Shown piece by piece: positions 9,198-16,974 of a stretch of DNA of 64,000 nt (its first letter is position 1; each line of letters starts with the position of its first letter). Under the pieces are notes generated by a model, which had not been told where the DNA came from, did no database searches, and saw only the letters and a list, made by a program, of their open reading frames with translations. Made by a program: the position numbers and the translations under genes. The stretch is from NCBI RefSeq assembly GCF_014698045.1, contig NZ_JACJSE010000004.1, forward strand, positions 62,001 to 126,000. The letters run 5' to 3'. This stretch comes from Aulosira sp. FACHB-615. GTDB taxonomy: Bacteria; Cyanobacteriota; Cyanobacteriia; Cyanobacteriales; Nostocaceae.

Positions 9198-9455
9198 AAT
9201 TCGTAAACTTTTAGTCAGACATGATTACTGATCTTATCTTAAACTCTCCATTCTACTGGAGAGTCTCAAGAAAATATTGTTCCGGGCATCAACTAATTTA
9301 CAATCCAAAGTGGTGTAAGCCAATGGTTCACCCGATTGGGTGAATGCGATCGCCCCATCAAGAATTAACCTGAAATAAGGCTATGTTTTGCTGCTGTTAG
9401 CACTGATGTTGACAACAGCGAAATTGTCGTCATAGTTACCATCTCTTGACAAATC

Positions 9456-12032
9456 ATGTCAGTTGCTTGGGTATCAAAGGGTGAAATAGTGGATGAATCC
9501 TTAAAATTACTACGTAAACTTGAATTTCTGCCAGAGACTATCACTTTGTTGGACAAAATTGCTGCTATTTTACCAGGGATGATTTTTCAATTCCGACAAC
9601 AGGCGGATGGTTCCCAGGTGGTTTTATACGTAAGTTCTGGTTGTCGAGACTTGTCAGAATTAGAACCAGAACTAATTCAAGCAGACTGGCAAATTTTATA
9701 CCAGCTAATTCATCCCGAAGATAGAACCAAGTTTAAGAAATCTCTGGCTGTAGCTTTTAGTACACTTAAACCTTGGCATTGGGAAGGCAGAATTATGACT
9801 CCTAGTGGTAAACTCAAGTATATTCAAGGAGCTTGCCAACTGGAAGCAGAAGCAAACGGTGATATTCTCTGTAATGGTTTAGTGATAGATATTACTCCTA
9901 GAAAACAAACCGAAGAAGAGTTACGCACCAGTGAGGCGAGGTACCAAGCAATTTTGGCAGCAATTCCAGATTTGATGTTTCGGATGAGTCGTGATGGTGA
10001 ATATCTTGATTTGAAAGGTGATGGTATCAGTCTCACTTTAACGAAAGAAGAGATAGTTGGTAAAAATATGCGAGATTTATTACCAAATGATCTAGCCTTA
10101 ATTGGACAAGAAACCATTGCGAAAACTTTGGATGCTGGCAGTTTGCAAACTTGCGAATATCAATTACCAACACCAAAGGGTATTCGTGATTATGAGGCGC
10201 GGTTAGTAGTTAGCGGCGCTGATGAAGTATTAGCGATTGTTCGGGATATTACAGAGCGGAAACAAGTAGAAACTTCACTACAAAATTTGGCACAAAAGTT
10301 TTCTAAAGCTTTTAATTGTAGTCCCGATCCAATTAGTATTAGTACATTGAAAGAAGGACGCTTCATCGAAGTTAATGATAGTTTTATGCAGCTATCAGGC
10401 TATGAGCAGAATGAAGTAATTGGTCATACAGCTTTTGATTTAAAAATCTGGGTAAATGAAAGCGATCGCACTCAATTAGTAGCAGATTTACAAACCAAGG
10501 GAGCCATCAGCAACTTAGAATTTACCTTTCGGCGCAAGTCCGGGGAAATTCGCACCACCTTACTGTCTGCCGATGTGATTGATTTAGATGGTGTACCCTG
10601 TATTTTAGCGATTAATCATGATATTACCGCCCGTAAGCAAGCAGAAGCCCAAATGCGGTTGACAGCACAGCGCGATCGCTTGTTGACGGAAACGCTGGTT
10701 AGGATTCGCTCTTCCCTGAATTTAGAGCAAATTCTCCAAACTACTGTGTCAGAAGTCAGGCAATTTCTACAAGCTGATCGGGTTTTTATTGGGCTGAATA
10801 ATTATGAGGTAAAAGTCAAAAAAATCGCAGAATCAGTAGACCCCAAATATCCTTCTATATTGGGTTGGACACCAGAAGATAAAAGTTATTTGCAAGAATT
10901 GAAAACTATTTTTGCAACTCATCGCGTGCGTGTAGTGGAAGATGTCAGCAAAATCACAGTATCGCCAAAATTACAAGCCAATTATCAACAATTTCAGACA
11001 AGGGCAAGTTTAGCTGTACCAATTATGTTAGGGGAAGAATTAATTGGTGCTTTAGTTGCTAATCAATGTTCTGCCCCCCGTCAATGGCAACCGATAGAAA
11101 TCGACTTACTCCAACAATTATCAGAACAATTAGCGATCGCCATTCAGCAAGCGCAACTTTACCAAGAACTCGCCGAACTCAACACCAACCTCGAACGCCA
11201 AGTAGAAGAACGCACCGCCCAACTGCAACAAAAAATGCAGGAATTAGAAAAACTGCAACAAGTTAAAGATGTGGTACTGCATACAGTCGCCCATGATTTA
11301 CGCACCACAGTTATGGGCAATTTGATGGTACTGAAGAATTTGCTAGAAAATGGGGGAGTCGGGAGTCGGGATTTGGGAGTTGGGGAACAATCACCACCTG
11401 TCCTCCTCTGTTCCCATACACCACCAGCAGAAACTTCTTACCCTGCTGTTTCTCAGTCAATTCCTGTACCTAGTTCAGTAATTGAACGGATGATTCAAGG
11501 GAACGATCGCCAACTCACAATGATTAACTCTTTGTTAGAAATTCATTGCTGGATGGAGCAAGGTGTTATTATAAATCTCCAGCAGGTAAATTTAAACACA
11601 CTCCTCGAAAAAATTCTGCCCGACTTACAACCACTGTTGTGGCAAAATCAGGCAACACTCGAAAACTTAATTAACGAAGATTTGCCATTAATCAAGACAG
11701 ATCCTACACAGTTACAAACAGTGTTGCTGACCTTGTTAATTTATAGTTTGCAACAAAATCCCCCAGGGTTGAAATTGGCGCTGACAGCCACCGTTGTGGA
11801 AAGTATGGTCAAAATTCAAATTGAACATAACGGTGTCACCATGAGTAAAACAGAAGGTGATCGCCTGTTTGATTTATATGTGCGAGAACCCCAAGCACCT
11901 TGTTCCACAATTCTAGGGTTGAAAATGTATTTATGTCGCCAAATTATTCAAGCACATGGCGGCGAAATTGGTGTAATTAGTAACCGCAAACGAGGATTAA
12001 CATTTTGGTTCACATTGTCTGTAGCCGATTAG
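9456..12032 (+). CDS. Multi-PAS/GAF sensor protein with degenerate histidine-kinase ATPase domain
   Basis: 858 residues, soluble. Order: PAS (about 30-150, ending DITPRKQTEEEL), PAS (about 160-270, DITERKQVE), PAS (about 280-395, DITARKQAEAQ), GAF (about 405-570), coiled coil, HisKA-like helix with HTVAHDLRTTVMGN (His613), then an HATPase-like region (about 735-858). The ATPase motifs are damaged compared with the downstream paralogue: the N-box asparagine position is Tyr763, the G1 DNG is HNG (His791) and the G2 GLGLGLYL is ILGLKMYL. Kinase activity is therefore doubtful. A stretch of about 40 residues rich in Gly, Ser and Pro (about 632-672) interrupts the dimerisation region and is encoded by intergenic-type low-complexity DNA. 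The gene immediately precedes a related kinase on the same strand (70 bp gap), so the two may act together. Confidence 0.88.
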   Translation: MSVAWVSKGEIVDESLKLLRKLEFLPETITLLDKIAAILPGMIFQFRQQADGSQVVLYVSSGCRDLSELEPELIQADWQILYQLIHPEDRTKFKKSLAVAFSTLKPWHWEGRIMTPSGKLKYIQGACQLEAEANGDILCNGLVIDITPRKQTEEELRTSEARYQAILAAIPDLMFRMSRDGEYLDLKGDGISLTLTKEEIVGKNMRDLLPNDLALIGQETIAKTLDAGSLQTCEYQLPTPKGIRDYEARLVVSGADEVLAIVRDITERKQVETSLQNLAQKFSKAFNCSPDPISISTLKEGRFIEVNDSFMQLSGYEQNEVIGHTAFDLKIWVNESDRTQLVADLQTKGAISNLEFTFRRKSGEIRTTLLSADVIDLDGVPCILAINHDITARKQAEAQMRLTAQRDRLLTETLVRIRSSLNLEQILQTTVSEVRQFLQADRVFIGLNNYEVKVKKIAESVDPKYPSILGWTPEDKSYLQELKTIFATHRVRVVEDVSKITVSPKLQANYQQFQTRASLAVPIMLGEELIGALVANQCSAPRQWQPIEIDLLQQLSEQLAIAIQQAQLYQELAELNTNLERQVEERTAQLQQKMQELEKLQQVKDVVLHTVAHDLRTTVMGNLMVLKNLLENGGVGSRDLGVGEQSPPVLLCSHTPPAETSYPAVSQSIPVPSSVIERMIQGNDRQLTMINSLLEIHCWMEQGVIINLQQVNLNTLLEKILPDLQPLLWQNQATLENLINEDLPLIKTDPTQLQTVLLTLLIYSLQQNPPGLKLALTATVVESMVKIQIEHNGVTMSKTEGDRLFDLYVREPQAPCSTILGLKMYLCRQIIQAHGGEIGVISNRKRGLTFWFTLSVAD

Positions 12033-12101
12033 TCGTCAAAATGTAGCCATAACTGATCATAATAAATACGAGGGAGAAAATGGAACAACACCTGCGATGG
12101 T

Positions 12102-14276
12102 ATGGTCAAAGTTGGTAAGACACTAATGGCTAAATTATTGCAAAAATTTGGAATTTGGTGGCAACAAGTTTTTTCAGCACCAAAAATTGATGTAATTACT
12201 GGTGAATATCACTCTTGGCGTAATCATTTTTTTTGGCAGAGATTACGCTTGTGGTTATGGTTGGCATTTATTTGTTTATTGACTTTTACTGTCCGCGATA
12301 TTTATGACTTATTCTTTTCTCTACAAGAATTGGTACAGATACCAAGAATAGTCAGGATTCAAGGACTGGCGATTAACGTTTCCATGTTACTGAGTTTATT
12401 GATTTGTTTTAGTTTACATAAAACTCGCTTTGGTCATCGTCACCCAGGTAGATTATTTTTAGGTACATCTTGGTCAGTTGGTTTTGCGTCGCAATTGTTC
12501 GCCACAATTAAAGGTTTTGCCTTACCAGATATTGTTGGTTGGTCGTTGCTATTTCTTAGTCAAGCTATATTTATGCCAGTGCGCTGGCCGCTCCATTTTA
12601 TATCTCAGGTAAGTATTTTAGGTTACTATTTTATTGTGAATACTGCCTTGGGATTAAAAACACTTAAACCAGAACATCCAGAAATATATAATGTAACATT
12701 TGTTTTATATATATTCTGGTTTTGTGTTATCTGTGATTTGGGAGTTTATTTATACGATCGCCTACAACGTTCGGAATTTTACGCCCGCAAAGAATTAGAA
12801 TCAGCTAATCGCAAATTAGTCGTCGCCGAAGCCAAATATCGCAGTATTTTTGAAAACGCCATTGAAGGGATTTTTCAAAGTAGTCCTGATGGTCGATATA
12901 TTACAGCTAATCCGGCATTAGCTAAAATTTATGGCTATTCTTCACCAGAAGAAGTTACAGCTAATTTTACAGATATTGAAAATCAGTTGTATGTTGACCC
13001 CAAGCGTCGGGCTGAGTTTGTGCGGTTAATTGAAAAGTATGGCATTATCTCCGAATTTGAATCACAAATTTATCGCCAAGATGGCAGTATAGTTTGGATT
13101 TCGGAAAAAGCCTATGCTGTGCGTGATGCAGCCGGAAAATTACTGTATTATGAAGGGTTAATTGAGGATATTACCCAACGCAAACAAGCCGAGGAAGCCT
13201 TACAAGAACAAATCGATTTCTTACAAGTTTTAATCGATACAATTCCCACTCCTGTTTTTTATAAGAATACTCAAGGTTTATACCTTGGTTGCAACACAGC
13301 TTTTGAAGCAGTTCTGGGTTTACGCAAAGAACAAATTCTTGGTAAATCTGATTATGACTTAGCACCCAGAGAACTGGCTGACCAATATTATCACGCAGAT
13401 ATGACTTTGTTGGAACAACAACAAGTGCAAACTTATGAAAGTTTTTTGGTGTTTGCTGATCAAACCAAACATGATGTCATATTTTACAAAGCCAGCTTTT
13501 CTAAAGTCGATGGTTCCTTGGGCGGCTTAGTGGGGATAATTTTAGATATTAGCGAACTTCAGGCAGCATTGCGCGATCGCCAGCGTACCGAAGAAGCACT
13601 GCGAGTCTTTTTCCATGCAGTATCTCATGACTTACGTAACCCAGTTTTGGGTAGTTTGATGGTGCTGAAGAATTTGCTAGAAAATGCAGGAGAGGAGAGT
13701 AATGTAATTTCTTTACCCCGTACCACTTTAGAACGGATGGTGCAGAGTAGCGATCGCCAATTAAACTTAATTAATTCCTTGATGGAAGCCCATGTCAACG
13801 ATATGCAAGGGTTAGTTTTACAGCGTCAACCTGTGCAGTTAGATATGATTATCGCCGATGCGATCGCAGATTTAGAACCAATGCTGCGAAAAAATCAAAC
13901 TCATCTCATCAATCTTGTCACCGCAGATTTACCCTTAATCAACGCCGATGCAACACAACTATGGCGAGTATTTTCTAACTTAATTGGCAATGCCATCAAA
14001 CATAATTTACCAGGATTGCAAATTACAATTAATGCCATAGTTGAAGGTGAAAAAATTTATTGTACCGTCAGCGATAACGGTGTTGGTATTAGCCCAGAAC
14101 AAAGCCAAAGATTATTTGATTTATATTTTCGGGGCAAGAATAATCCTTATTCTTTAGGTTTAGGTTTAGGCTTATATTTGTGTAAACAAATTGTTCAAGC
14201 GCATGGTGGTGAAATTGGTGTCCAAAGTGGATTAGAAACAGGCGTAACATTTTGGTTCACCCTACCAATTAGCTGA
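12102..14276 (+). CDS. Membrane-bound PAS sensor histidine kinase
   Basis: 724 residues. The N-terminal third holds about six transmembrane helices (residues about 40-215), for example LWLWLAFICLLTFTV and YIFWFCVICDLGVYLY, resembling integral-membrane sensor modules but not a named one that I recognise. Two PAS domains follow (about 235-360, closing with EDITQRKQAEEAL, and 372-490, ILDISELQ), then HisKA with FFHAVSHDLRNPVLGS (His509) and an HATPase with intact N-box FSNLIGNAIKH, G1 SDNGVGI (Asp658) and G2 GLGLGLYLCKQI. The C-terminal half is clearly paralogous to the gene just upstream. An alternative ATG lies at 12126. No cognate response regulator lies next to it. Probably an active kinase of unknown signal. 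Confidence 0.9.
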   Translation: MVKVGKTLMAKLLQKFGIWWQQVFSAPKIDVITGEYHSWRNHFFWQRLRLWLWLAFICLLTFTVRDIYDLFFSLQELVQIPRIVRIQGLAINVSMLLSLLICFSLHKTRFGHRHPGRLFLGTSWSVGFASQLFATIKGFALPDIVGWSLLFLSQAIFMPVRWPLHFISQVSILGYYFIVNTALGLKTLKPEHPEIYNVTFVLYIFWFCVICDLGVYLYDRLQRSEFYARKELESANRKLVVAEAKYRSIFENAIEGIFQSSPDGRYITANPALAKIYGYSSPEEVTANFTDIENQLYVDPKRRAEFVRLIEKYGIISEFESQIYRQDGSIVWISEKAYAVRDAAGKLLYYEGLIEDITQRKQAEEALQEQIDFLQVLIDTIPTPVFYKNTQGLYLGCNTAFEAVLGLRKEQILGKSDYDLAPRELADQYYHADMTLLEQQQVQTYESFLVFADQTKHDVIFYKASFSKVDGSLGGLVGIILDISELQAALRDRQRTEEALRVFFHAVSHDLRNPVLGSLMVLKNLLENAGEESNVISLPRTTLERMVQSSDRQLNLINSLMEAHVNDMQGLVLQRQPVQLDMIIADAIADLEPMLRKNQTHLINLVTADLPLINADATQLWRVFSNLIGNAIKHNLPGLQITINAIVEGEKIYCTVSDNGVGISPEQSQRLFDLYFRGKNNPYSLGLGLGLYLCKQIVQAHGGEIGVQSGLETGVTFWFTLPIS

Positions 14277-14558
14277 TACCAAGTTGCAATCAAAGATAGT
14301 AATTTGGGCTGGGAGTAGGGAGTAGAGAGTGGGGAGTAGGAATACTATTTCTGAAAGCAACTTATACCATTTTGGATTTTAGATTTTGGATTTTGGATTG
14401 GGAAATTGCTTACTGGCGAGCTTTTCAGTAACCCATTTGTCGCAATCATTTTTCAAATTGGTATTAGTATGAATAAGTAATTCGGTGGGAAAAAACAAAA
14501 CTAAGTTAAGAAAGGTAAACAAAGCTATAACCCTCTTCTCTCCTGCCTTCTGCTATGA
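14277..14558. repeat. Low-complexity intergenic repeats
   Basis: Contains GGGAGTAGGGAGTAGAGAG-type purine repeats (about 14310-14340; a short relative occurs at 39290-39312) and TTTTGGATTTTAGATTTTGG-type repeats (about 14371-14400). No gene is supported here. Both types are common, dispersed intergenic repeats of Nostocales genomes. Confidence 0.6.
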
Positions 14559-15128
14559 TTATTCAGGAAAAAAGCAACTAATAGAACAACAAAATCCTGG
14601 TAAAAGTGGCGAAGTTATTTCATCATCACCTATCAAAGTTGCAACTAAAATTAACTGGGCTTTTTCTCGGCGATAAACTTCCACTTGTTTAGTAAAGCGA
14701 TTCAAAATCCAATACTCACGCACACCATGAATTGAATAAAGTTTCAGTTTTGCTTCCTTATCTCGACGTTCGTTTTGTGTACCGGGAGATAATACTTCGA
14801 TTACCAATTCTGGCGCGGCTGTTAAATGTCCTGCTTCATCTTCAATTTGGGCTAATCTTTCTTGGCTAACCCAAACTACATCGGGGATAACACTATCTGC
14901 CTCCGAAAAAATCAACCCAGGAGATATAATTGTCACGCCCAAACCACTAGACTCTGACCAAATATCAAGCTGGCGAAAAGTTTTACCACATATTTGTTGA
15001 TGACGATAGTGAGGGGTGCGAGTTACAAATAATTCTCCATTAATAATTTCGTAGCGTGTCCACTCATTTTCAGGTAGAACCTCTATATCGTGGATTGTCC
15101 AGCGTACTCCTTCAATAGCTTGACTCAT
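14559..15128 (-). CDS. Uma2 family protein (DUF820, PD-(D/E)XK nuclease fold)
   Basis: 189 residues. The family core is seen in order: YEIINGELFVTRTPHYRHQQ, GLIFSEADSVIPDVVWVSQE with the metal-binding aspartate in PDV, APELVIEVLSPGTQNERRDK with the glutamate of EV, and KLYSIHGVREYWILNRFTKQVEVYR. These residues form a PD-(D/E)XK nuclease-like site. Uma2 proteins are extremely numerous in cyanobacteria; some associate with transposons or toxin-antitoxin loci, but their role is not settled. This copy stands alone between a histidine kinase and a desaturase-dehydrogenase gene. Three further copies occur at 42799, 43432 and 44620. Confidence 0.88.
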   Translation of the reverse strand: MSQAIEGVRWTIHDIEVLPENEWTRYEIINGELFVTRTPHYRHQQICGKTFRQLDIWSESSGLGVTIISPGLIFSEADSVIPDVVWVSQERLAQIEDEAGHLTAAPELVIEVLSPGTQNERRDKEAKLKLYSIHGVREYWILNRFTKQVEVYRREKAQLILVATLIGDDEITSPLLPGFCCSISCFFPE

Positions 15129-15277
15129 AATAGTTTCCGTTTAGCTGGTTGCCTTTCTTTGTTTCATTTTATCTGCTAGAACCGAGTCAGAATTATATAT
15201 ACGATCGCCATCCTACATCTTACTGATGAGCGATCGCATTAATTCTAGTAGTGTACCAACCCAATATTGCTACGTGG

Positions 15278-15370
15278 AGGTAAGCAAGGGAGCAAGGGAG
15301 CAGGGGAGCAGGGGAGAAACTTGCAGTAAGTCTTTCCCCCCTGCCCCTCTGCCCCTCTGCTCCTCTGCTG
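15278..15370. repeat. Purine-rich/pyrimidine-rich inverted repeat
   Basis: Repeated GGGAGCAAGGGAGCAGGGGA units (15287-15316) are followed by CCCCTGCCCCTCTGCCCCTCTGCTCC-like units (about 15340-15368) that can pair with them. It lies behind the convergent 3' end of the desaturase-dehydrogenase gene and may form a hairpin. Dispersed intergenic repeat; no coding role is supported. Confidence 0.55.
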
Positions 15371-15400
15371 ACCACAACGCAAAGTTTCCTTGGCAGACTA

Positions 15401-16675
15401 CTAGTTCTTAGCTTTACTAAACACGCGATAATACAGCCATGTACTAGTCTCCTTGAAAGGAAATAGCAAATAAGTCAGGGGATTAATTGTCACGATAATA
15501 TTGCGAAAGTCTCGGACTGCTAAAAATACAATGAATTTTGCCACTTGGGTAGCTGACATCACCCCATAGGGATTAAGTTGACTTTTAAACGGGCCGAGAA
15601 TTAATTTGCGAATAATGCAATTACCTTCTAAACGTTTGAGGGTAATAATATTTCCCAAGGTGCGTTTACTCAATTCATAAAGTGGACTGAGGGCTGGTGA
15701 TACCTCTGCTTCCGAAGTATTCACCCAAATTTCTTTGGTGGCTTTGTCTTGTGGCCCCGTCACCGTTGTCATGAAGATATCCATCAACCGCAATGCTGAA
15801 AAAGTATTCACCTCATAAGATGAATTGATGGCTTGGGGTGTGCGATCGCCATAAACATTCACACCATGATTGATAATCAAAATATCGACTTTTTCTAACC
15901 TATCTCGCAGTTGTACCTCATTCCCCAACTCCCAAGGAAGTACCATTACCCCGGTTTGAGTGACTAACTTATCTGGATTTGTAGTAATAGCTACAACCTT
16001 GGCATTGTGTTGAATCAGTTCTGCTGTTAACGCTTGTCCCAGAGTTCCCGATGCACCGGTTATGGCGATGGTTTTACCTTTAAGAGAAAGTGCTGTACCT
16101 AAAATTTTATCCACCAACGGAAACACGCCACTGTAATAAGCGTTCACATCATCAAAATGGTGTCGCCAATGGTAAGCACGATTTACCCAAAAACTCGAAG
16201 GAATAATTTCTAAAGGGCCGGGTAAGTGGTTATAGTCCGTCTCTATTTTCCCTTGAAAATATCGCACCGATGCCCCATACAAAAAGGTGAAAGCATATAA
16301 TACCCCGAACCACAACCCCCATTGGTTCACCAATAAGGCAACTATTGTTAAAACAAAGACTAAAAGCACCGACTCTACAATGTCATGGTAAAGCTGAGAC
16401 TCTTGATACATTTTTAGAGAAACTACCGATAAGTCGCGGCGATAGGCTGCATGATGCTTGTTATGCCATTTAGCTAACCAACTTACTTTGTGACATAAAG
16501 CATGGTAAGTGTCCCTGAGTACCTCCGCCAGCAACAGGGAAAAAACTCCCCAAGCCGCAAACTGCAAACAGTTATTTACCAGCAGCCAGTTAATCTGTAA
16601 ATTTGCTTCAATCACAGTCCAGTTTTCAGCTAACATCTTAATCATATTTTTCAGTACGCCATTAATCTTAATCAA
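15401..16675 (-). CDS. Bifunctional sterol-desaturase-like (fatty acid hydroxylase) / short-chain dehydrogenase protein
   Basis: 424 residues that fuse two enzymes. The N-terminal half is a di-iron membrane hydroxylase/desaturase domain with hydrophobic segments and three histidine clusters: H58-x3-H62 (HALCH), HNKHH (71-75) and HWRHH (169-173). The C-terminal half is a short-chain dehydrogenase with the nucleotide-binding TGASGTLG (206-213), a conserved NHG and the catalytic pair Y333-x3-K337 (YELSK). The histidine clusters make it a member of the fatty acid hydroxylase superfamily. The fusion is recognised in cyanobacteria, but its substrate is not known to me; an oxidation of a lipid followed by alcohol/ketone conversion would fit the domain pair (inference). 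It is expected in membranes. Isolated gene. Confidence 0.9.
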   Translation of the reverse strand: MIKINGVLKNMIKMLAENWTVIEANLQINWLLVNNCLQFAAWGVFSLLLAEVLRDTYHALCHKVSWLAKWHNKHHAAYRRDLSVVSLKMYQESQLYHDIVESVLLVFVLTIVALLVNQWGLWFGVLYAFTFLYGASVRYFQGKIETDYNHLPGPLEIIPSSFWVNRAYHWRHHFDDVNAYYSGVFPLVDKILGTALSLKGKTIAITGASGTLGQALTAELIQHNAKVVAITTNPDKLVTQTGVMVLPWELGNEVQLRDRLEKVDILIINHGVNVYGDRTPQAINSSYEVNTFSALRLMDIFMTTVTGPQDKATKEIWVNTSEAEVSPALSPLYELSKRTLGNIITLKRLEGNCIIRKLILGPFKSQLNPYGVMSATQVAKFIVFLAVRDFRNIIVTINPLTYLLFPFKETSTWLYYRVFSKAKN

Positions 16676-16974
16676 TCTTTATATTCAATATAAAAATTTT
16701 TACTGGTGTCACGGCGAGAGCAGACAAGAGTTGCGTCTTGGACACAGACACAACCCGCACTTCGGCTACGCTCAGGACAAGCCTAGTGACCTCCTGCGTG
16801 GGTTCAAAACCCTTGATTTTGCATTAGTCTGCGTAGGCGGACTACCCTGCGGGAAGCCGCTTGCGCGTCTACGTTTTTATAGCCGCGAATTCCATTCGTT
16901 GGGGCTAGGTGCAAGATATGTGTTCCCCAAGATCCCCGACTTCTTCAAGAAGTCGGGGATCTAAACCTCCAGAA
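16676..16974. repeat. Repeat-rich intergenic region with palindromic hairpin
   Basis: Holds several short inverted repeats, such as GCGTAGGCGGACTACCCTGC and its GC-rich neighbours near 16832-16871, and ends in the hairpin AGATCCCCGACTTCT...AGAAGTCGGGGATCT at 16930-16962 (15-bp stem). The hairpin sits directly behind the 3' end of the pentapeptide protein gene (stop near 16975) and is a likely terminator. No gene is supported. Confidence 0.6.

Noticed and set aside
14485..14676. 63-codon plus-strand frame overlapping the Uma2 3' end
   Set aside because: No motif, no ribosome site; antisense overlap with a clear gene.
16790..16830. tRNA-like GGGTTCAAAACCC hairpin
   Set aside because: No acceptor stem, D arm or anticodon arm can be fitted around it.
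16509..16964. 151-codon plus-strand open frame across the desaturase gene start and the following repeats
   Set aside because: The first part is antisense to the desaturase gene and the rest reads through palindromic repeats; no ribosome site or family pattern.
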